From JdFR-22 sp046537735 (GTDB lineage Archaea; Halobacteriota; Archaeoglobi; Archaeoglobales; Archaeoglobaceae), in assembly GCA_046537735.1 (NCBI GenBank), contig JBKHKH010000062.1, forward strand, positions 1 to 10,525: a stretch of 10,525 nt of DNA, read 5' to 3'. The translations under genes were made by a program, and so were the position numbers. How positions within the stretch are numbered: the first letter of the stretch is position 1; every line of letters begins with the position of its first letter. Shown piece by piece: positions 6,874-10,525 of the stretch. The notes beneath the pieces are model-generated. The model worked only from the letters and a program-made list of their open reading frames with translations, made no database searches and was not told the origin of the DNA.

Positions 6874-8541
6874 ATGAAGAAATTGCTTGAGTTGCTGGAT
6901 AAGATAAGCGGAAGAGGTTACAAAGCTTATAAAGAGATAAAAGGCAAGTATCAATATGATCGGTTCACCCTTTATGTTGACCACGTTCAGGCCGACCCCT
7001 TCGCTCCTCCCAGCGCCGTAAGGGTCAGGGTGCCTCAGGAGGAATCCGCATTCCCGGAGGAGCTGTTCAAGAGCAGGGTAAGGAAAATAGCCCTTGAGGA
7101 TTATCTCACAAGGATCTTCTGGCAGAACACCAGAAAAAGCTCTCACATAGTGGGAACTGGTAAGAGCGGGATAATCGAGATCAACAGGCCCAGTCAACAG
7201 GTCCTGGAGAGATCGGCAATGGAAATAAACAGAGATTACGTGGAGGCCAGATTCTATGTGGGTTTACCGGCGAAAGGGAGGAAAATAGCTGGTCGTGAGG
7301 CCAAAAGAATATTCTCCAGAGACGTTCCCCAGATAGTTGAGAGCTCTCTATTTTATGGCAGTCTGGACCACCACAAGGTAAGGGATCACGTAGAAATAAT
7401 GGAGGACGCGGATTACATCAGGAACAACCTGCGGGATAGGGATCAGGTGGCTTTTGTGGCCAACGGCTCCATCCTTCCCAGAAAGAGTGGGGTGGATGAA
7501 CGGCCCTTGCCCGATGGTCTCCCGTTCCAGTCACCTTCATCTCTGGAAGTGATCTTTGAGTGCCCCAACAGGAAGATAAGCGGCATGGGCATCCCTCAGG
7601 GGGTCACATTGATCATTGGAGGTGGGTACCATGGGAAATCCACTCTACTCGATGCCTTATCCATGGGTATCTATGACCATGTTCCGGGGGACGGTAGAGA
7701 GTTCGTGGTCACCGCAGAGGACGCTGTCAAGATCAGGGCTGAGGACGGGAGGTTCATCAGGGATGTTGACATCTCCAGCCTCTTATCCAATCTCCCCGGA
7801 GGAAAGGACACCACCAGATTCCGGACTGACAACGCTTCGGGAAGCACTTCGCAGGCAGCCAACGTCATGGAAGCGCTGGAGTTGGGCTCTAAATTGCTTC
7901 TCATAGATGAGGACACCTCCGCCACCAACCTGCTTATCAGGGACCACAAGGTGCAGAAGATCGTCACCAGGGATAAGGAGCCCATAATTCCTTTGTTCGA
8001 TCTCATCAAGCCCCTGAAGGAGATGGGAATATCCATAATCCTTATTATGGGCAGTCTGGGCGACTACTTCAGCATGGCGGATACCGTGATCTTCATGGAC
8101 AACTACCAGCCCAGGGACGTCACCGAGCAGGCAAAGGAGGTGGTGGGTGATGACACATTGGTATCAGATGAAGGCAGGGCTATTAGCTATAAACAGAGAA
8201 TACCTGATCCCGGAGGAATAGATCCTGTCAGAAAGGGAAAGCCGAGGATAAAGGCCAGAGGGATCAGAGAGCTGGAGTTCGGGAAGAACAATATCGACCT
8301 CTCCAGAGTGGAGCAGATCGTTGAGCCGGGCCAGGTAAAAGCCATAGGAGAGCTCATCAACCAGAACAGGACCGAGTTCAATAATAAGACCCTTAAAGAA
8401 GCTCTGGACCAGTTGGAGAGTCAGATGGAAAATGGGCTTCTATCCCTTATACCTCCTCGAGGCGACTTCGTCAAACCCAGAAAATTTGAAGTAGCAGCAG
8501 CCCTAAACCGATTGGAAAGTCTGAAATGTAATCTGAAATAA
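6874..8541 (+). CDS. Predicted ATPase of the ABC class (COG3044 / PF09818 family)
   Basis: The 555-residue soluble protein matches the ABC-class ATPase family that includes trypanosome MRB1590, an RNA-associated protein. The N-terminal domain (about 1-240) has the family string VDHVQADPFAPPSAVRVRVP (35-54) and then PFQSPSSLEV (217-226). The ATPase core has Walker A GGGYHGKST (249-257), GDGREFVVT (272-280), a divergent signature ASGSTSQA (321-328) in place of LSGGQ, Walker B LLLIDEDTSATN (341-352) with D345 and E346, and MADTVIFMD (401-409). A C-terminal domain (about 456-555) starts near KPRIKARG and IDLSRVEQ. There are no membrane spans and no transporter partner, so a role in transport is unlikely. 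The substrate in archaea is not known to me; nucleic acid is an inference from MRB1590 and from the repair neighbours. It lies between rad50 and an Orc1/Cdc6 gene on the same strand. Confidence 0.92.
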   Translation: MKKLLELLDKISGRGYKAYKEIKGKYQYDRFTLYVDHVQADPFAPPSAVRVRVPQEESAFPEELFKSRVRKIALEDYLTRIFWQNTRKSSHIVGTGKSGIIEINRPSQQVLERSAMEINRDYVEARFYVGLPAKGRKIAGREAKRIFSRDVPQIVESSLFYGSLDHHKVRDHVEIMEDADYIRNNLRDRDQVAFVANGSILPRKSGVDERPLPDGLPFQSPSSLEVIFECPNRKISGMGIPQGVTLIIGGGYHGKSTLLDALSMGIYDHVPGDGREFVVTAEDAVKIRAEDGRFIRDVDISSLLSNLPGGKDTTRFRTDNASGSTSQAANVMEALELGSKLLLIDEDTSATNLLIRDHKVQKIVTRDKEPIIPLFDLIKPLKEMGISIILIMGSLGDYFSMADTVIFMDNYQPRDVTEQAKEVVGDDTLVSDEGRAISYKQRIPDPGGIDPVRKGKPRIKARGIRELEFGKNNIDLSRVEQIVEPGQVKAIGELINQNRTEFNNKTLKEALDQLESQMENGLLSLIPPRGDFVKPRKFEVAAALNRLESLKCNLK

Positions 8542-8554
8542 TTTCGCTAACTTC

Positions 8555-8565
8555 AAATATTTTTA
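8555..8565 (+). promoter_or_regulatory. Candidate TATA box for the Orc1/Cdc6 gene
   Basis: AAATATTTTTA (8555-8565) lies in the 64-base gap after the ATPase gene. A start about 25 bases downstream would be near 8587, leaving a leader of about 20 bases that contains GGGGT (8590-8594), a poor and distant ribosome binding site. An in-frame TAG at 8597-8599 rules out an upstream start. Confidence 0.4.
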
Positions 8566-8605
8566 GGTAAAAGTAGAAGAAATTGGTCTGGGGTAATAGA
8601 GTAAG

Positions 8606-9715
8606 ATGAGATATCTGAAGTGGGACGAGACATTGTTCCGGGACCCGGAAGTCTTTGACCTGGAATACCTTCCTGAAGAATACCTGTTCAGGGAAACCCA
8701 GTTGAACAGGTTATCAACGAACATGAAGCCCGCTGCAAAGAACTCCCGACCCGTGAACACCCTATGTCTGGGCCCACCGGGTACGGGGAAAACCACAGCT
8801 GTAAAGCTGATCTTCAAAGAAATGGAAGAGGAGCTGGAGAACATTATTCCCGTTCACATAAACTGCCAGATCATCACTTCCAAGCAGCAGATATTCGCCA
8901 AGGTCTTCGAGAAAGTCCACGGTTATGCTCTCCCCTCTTACGGAACCCCTTTTTCCAAAGTCTATTATAACATAATGAATAAGCTGGTGGAGGGGCAGAA
9001 GGTCCTTATAATCGCTCTGGACGACCTCAACTTCCTCCTTGACGACCACATTATAAATGAAACCCTTTATGCTTTTCTCAGAGCCCACGAAGAAGTGGAG
9101 GGAGCCAAGATAGGGGTCATAGGCATCGCAACGGACCTCAAGCTCACTGCAAGGCTGGACGAGAGGACCGGCTCAGTGTTCCATCCGGATGAAATATACT
9201 TCCCTCCCTACGGTAAAGAAGAGATAAAGGATATACTGGATTCAAGAGCCAGATCCGGTTTTTACCAAGGGGTCCTGCAACCAGAGGCTCTGGAAAGGAT
9301 AGCTGATCTGACCTATGACGGTACCGACCTCCGCCTGGGCTTGCACCTCCTCAAAATGTCCGGTTTAGAGGCTGAGAGGAGAGCATCGACCAGAGTTGAG
9401 CTGGAAGATGTGGAAAATGCGTCGGAGAGCGGGAAGAAGGTATTCCTCAGAAAGATGGTGCAGGCACTCAGGGATAACGAGAGGACCTTGCTGGAAAGAA
9501 TATACTCTGGCGAAGAGACTACCAGCGGAGAACTGTTCAATGAGATGAAAGACGAGTTGAATGTGGGCTACACCAAATTCTATGAAATGATCCACAAGCT
9601 GGAAAGCATAAAACTGATAGACACTGCCTTCGACAAGAAGATGAGAGGGAGGACCAGAACCATCGCCAAAAGATACGACCCGCAAATGGTACTGGATGCC
9701 CTGAAGGAGTATTAA
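8606..9715 (+). CDS. Orc1/Cdc6-family AAA+ protein with variant Walker B and sensor 1
   Basis: Archaeal Orc1/Cdc6 proteins bind origin repeats and help load the MCM helicase; diverged paralogues may regulate instead. The 369-residue protein has the usual layout. Walker A is GPPGTGKTT (56-64). Walker B is VLIIALDDLN (133-142), with Asp140 where most members have Glu. Sensor 1 reads IGIATDLKL (172-180), with Thr where Asn is usual. RLDERTGSVFHPDEIYFPPY (183-202) carries the likely arginine-finger R187, and sensor 2 has R243 in GTDLRLGLHLL. The C-terminal winged helix (about 285-369) has recognition-helix text NVGYTKFYEMIHKLES. An LDD-type Walker B also occurs, as I recall, in a paralogous Orc/Cdc6 group of methanogen-type archaea, so this is probably a second-type protein rather than the main initiator. 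It sits upstream of hjc. No clear origin-box array is visible beside it. Confidence 0.88.
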   Translation: MRYLKWDETLFRDPEVFDLEYLPEEYLFRETQLNRLSTNMKPAAKNSRPVNTLCLGPPGTGKTTAVKLIFKEMEEELENIIPVHINCQIITSKQQIFAKVFEKVHGYALPSYGTPFSKVYYNIMNKLVEGQKVLIIALDDLNFLLDDHIINETLYAFLRAHEEVEGAKIGVIGIATDLKLTARLDERTGSVFHPDEIYFPPYGKEEIKDILDSRARSGFYQGVLQPEALERIADLTYDGTDLRLGLHLLKMSGLEAERRASTRVELEDVENASESGKKVFLRKMVQALRDNERTLLERIYSGEETTSGELFNEMKDELNVGYTKFYEMIHKLESIKLIDTAFDKKMRGRTRTIAKRYDPQMVLDALKEY

Positions 9716-9725
9716 GAAGAGCAAT

Positions 9726-9760
9726 TTAAGTTAGTTAAGCTGGTCAAGTTAATTTTAAGC
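9726..9760 (+). repeat. Imperfect AT-rich direct repeat before hjc
   Basis: TTAAGTTAGTTAAGC (9726-9740) and TCAAGTTAATTTTAAGC (9744-9760) are similar and adjacent in the 62-base gap between the Orc1/Cdc6 gene and hjc. The second copy contains TTAATTTTAA (9749-9758), about 25 bases before the hjc ATG, which could act as a TATA box. AT-rich composition alone could produce this similarity. Confidence 0.35.
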
Positions 9761-9777
9761 AAATCAAGGGGTTTTGA

Positions 9778-10161
9778 ATGACTAAGAGGGGAATGAAGTT
9801 CGAGCGGGACCTTATCCACATGTTCTGGGATAAGGGGTATGCTGCTCTGCGTAGTGCCGGGAGCGGTGCAGCCAGGCACCCTACACCGGATGTGGTGGCA
9901 GGCAACGGGAGGAAGTTCATCGCCCTGGAAGTTAAAAAACGGAACAATCTACCGGTCTACCTCACGGAGAATGAGGTGAAGGAGCTGGTGATGTTCTCCA
10001 ACCTTTTTGGTGCCAGCGCTTACATCGCGGTCAAGATCCCCCGCAAGGAGTGGAAGTTCATTGACATCGACCACCTGAAAAAGGGTAAGAGCTATCGGGT
10101 GGATGAAGAGGTCTATTCCGCTGGAATGGATTTTGAGAGGGTTACAGGTGTAGAAGAATGA
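9778..10161 (+). CDS. hjc: Archaeal Holliday junction resolvase Hjc
   Basis: Hjc is a homodimeric Mg-dependent endonuclease that cuts four-way DNA junctions symmetrically in recombination and fork rescue. The 127-residue protein is of normal length and has the nuclease pattern of the family: E9 in KFERDL, R25 before the SAGSGAARHPTPD loop (26-38), D38, and E51 with K53 in ALEVKK. The S30-G-A-A segment matches the mobile catalytic loop of the family. The C-terminal half (about 60-100) completes the fold, including YLTENEVKEL and the AYIAVKIPRKEWKFID strand pair. The ATG at 9778 is preceded by AAGGGG, and its stop codon overlaps the ATG of the next gene, so the two are probably translationally coupled. 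Its position after Orc1/Cdc6 and near mre11-rad50 supports a repair role. Confidence 0.95.
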   Translation: MTKRGMKFERDLIHMFWDKGYAALRSAGSGAARHPTPDVVAGNGRKFIALEVKKRNNLPVYLTENEVKELVMFSNLFGASAYIAVKIPRKEWKFIDIDHLKKGKSYRVDEEVYSAGMDFERVTGVEE

Positions 10162-10525
10162 GGTTCCTGGTGATGGGAGATATCCACGGAAGAATGCCGG
10201 GGTTCGATTACAATGAGATTGATGCCGTATTGATTGCTGGGGACTTTACCAACGGAAGGGACAACGAGTTCGTAGCAGAGGTGCTGGACTCGCTTCCTGT
10301 ACAGGTATTCGCTGTTCCGGGCAATATGGAGAGGAAGGGCGCAATAGATATACTGGACCGCAGGAGGGTAAATGTTCACCTAAATCCCCTGAAATTCCAG
10401 GATCTAACCATCTTTGGCTATGGAGGAAGCAACCCCACTCCATTCGACACACCCTTTGAAGTTGAGGATGACAGGATAGATGAAGAGCTCTCCTCATTCG
10501 GGGGAGGGGATATAGGGTTGTTCCA
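10158..10525 (+). CDS. Calcineurin-like phosphoesterase, COG2129 type (partial, C-terminus off the window)
   Basis: The frame opens with an ATG inside the hjc stop (ATGA overlap) and runs off the right edge after 122 codons. Metallophosphoesterase motifs are clear: D8 and H10 in MGDIHG, D29 in IAGDF, and N56 in PGNME. The string FGYGGSNPTPFDTPFE (86-101) is characteristic of COG2129, a group of small archaeal and bacterial phosphoesterases related to Icc. GNME replaces the more usual GNxD/GNH-type motif. The remaining ligands (the later His residues) are beyond the window. The substrate is unknown; the tight overlap with hjc suggests joint expression but does not prove a repair role. Confidence 0.88.
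   Translation, partial: MRFLVMGDIHGRMPGFDYNEIDAVLIAGDFTNGRDNEFVAEVLDSLPVQVFAVPGNMERKGAIDILDRRRVNVHLNPLKFQDLTIFGYGGSNPTPFDTPFEVEDDRIDEELSSFGGGDIGLF

Noticed and set aside
8542..8605. A replication origin beside the Orc1/Cdc6 gene.
   Set aside because: The gaps on both sides are only about 60 bases and show no repeated origin-box motif with a G-run; only ordinary AT-rich promoter-like sequence is seen.

Overview
The window looks archaeal, most likely euryarchaeal. It encodes an Mre11/Rad50 pair, an Orc1/Cdc6-type initiator and an archaeal Holliday junction resolvase (Hjc). Promoters are TATA/BRE-like, about 25-30 bases before the expected transcript start, and Shine-Dalgarno starts mix with apparently leaderless ones. 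Arg and Ile codons are largely AGG/AGA and ATA. Lineage below Euryarchaeota cannot be fixed from the sequence. There is no rRNA, tRNA, transposase, integrase or CRISPR array, and no gene looks broken. Two genes are cut by the window edges.

Left part, minus strand (1-2630). An amino-acid operon runs ilvE (branched-chain aminotransferase), then a stand-alone ACT-domain regulator, then hom (homoserine dehydrogenase), with gaps of 8 and 30 bases. Homoserine dehydrogenase leads toward threonine and methionine, and IlvE performs the last step of isoleucine, valine and leucine synthesis, so the operon spans the threonine-to-isoleucine route. The hom product has no C-terminal ACT domain; the neighbouring ACT protein probably supplies the allosteric control. 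Beyond hom lie a 136-base spacer with a long imperfect inverted repeat and the first 15 codons of a probable DUF4870/Tic20-like small membrane protein.

Centre (2631-2809) is a divergent promoter region with a perfect 12-base tandem duplication on the mre11 side.

Right part, plus strand (2810-10525), is a DNA repair and replication cluster: mre11 and rad50 (overlapping by 32 bases), a COG3044 'ABC-class' ATPase, an Orc1/Cdc6-family AAA+ protein, hjc, and a partial calcineurin-like phosphoesterase overlapping hjc by four bases. Mre11-Rad50 handles DNA ends, Hjc cuts four-way junctions and Orc1/Cdc6 acts at origins or in a related regulatory role, so the cluster reads as a fork and break repair neighbourhood. 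HerA and NurA, common neighbours of archaeal mre11-rad50, are absent here; a COG3044 ATPase of unknown archaeal function sits next to rad50 instead.

The points most worth a second look are the Rad50 zinc hook, which reads C-x6-C instead of C-x2-C, the COG3044 ATPase inside a repair cluster, and the Orc1/Cdc6 protein with Asp-Asp in Walker B and no Asn at sensor 1.
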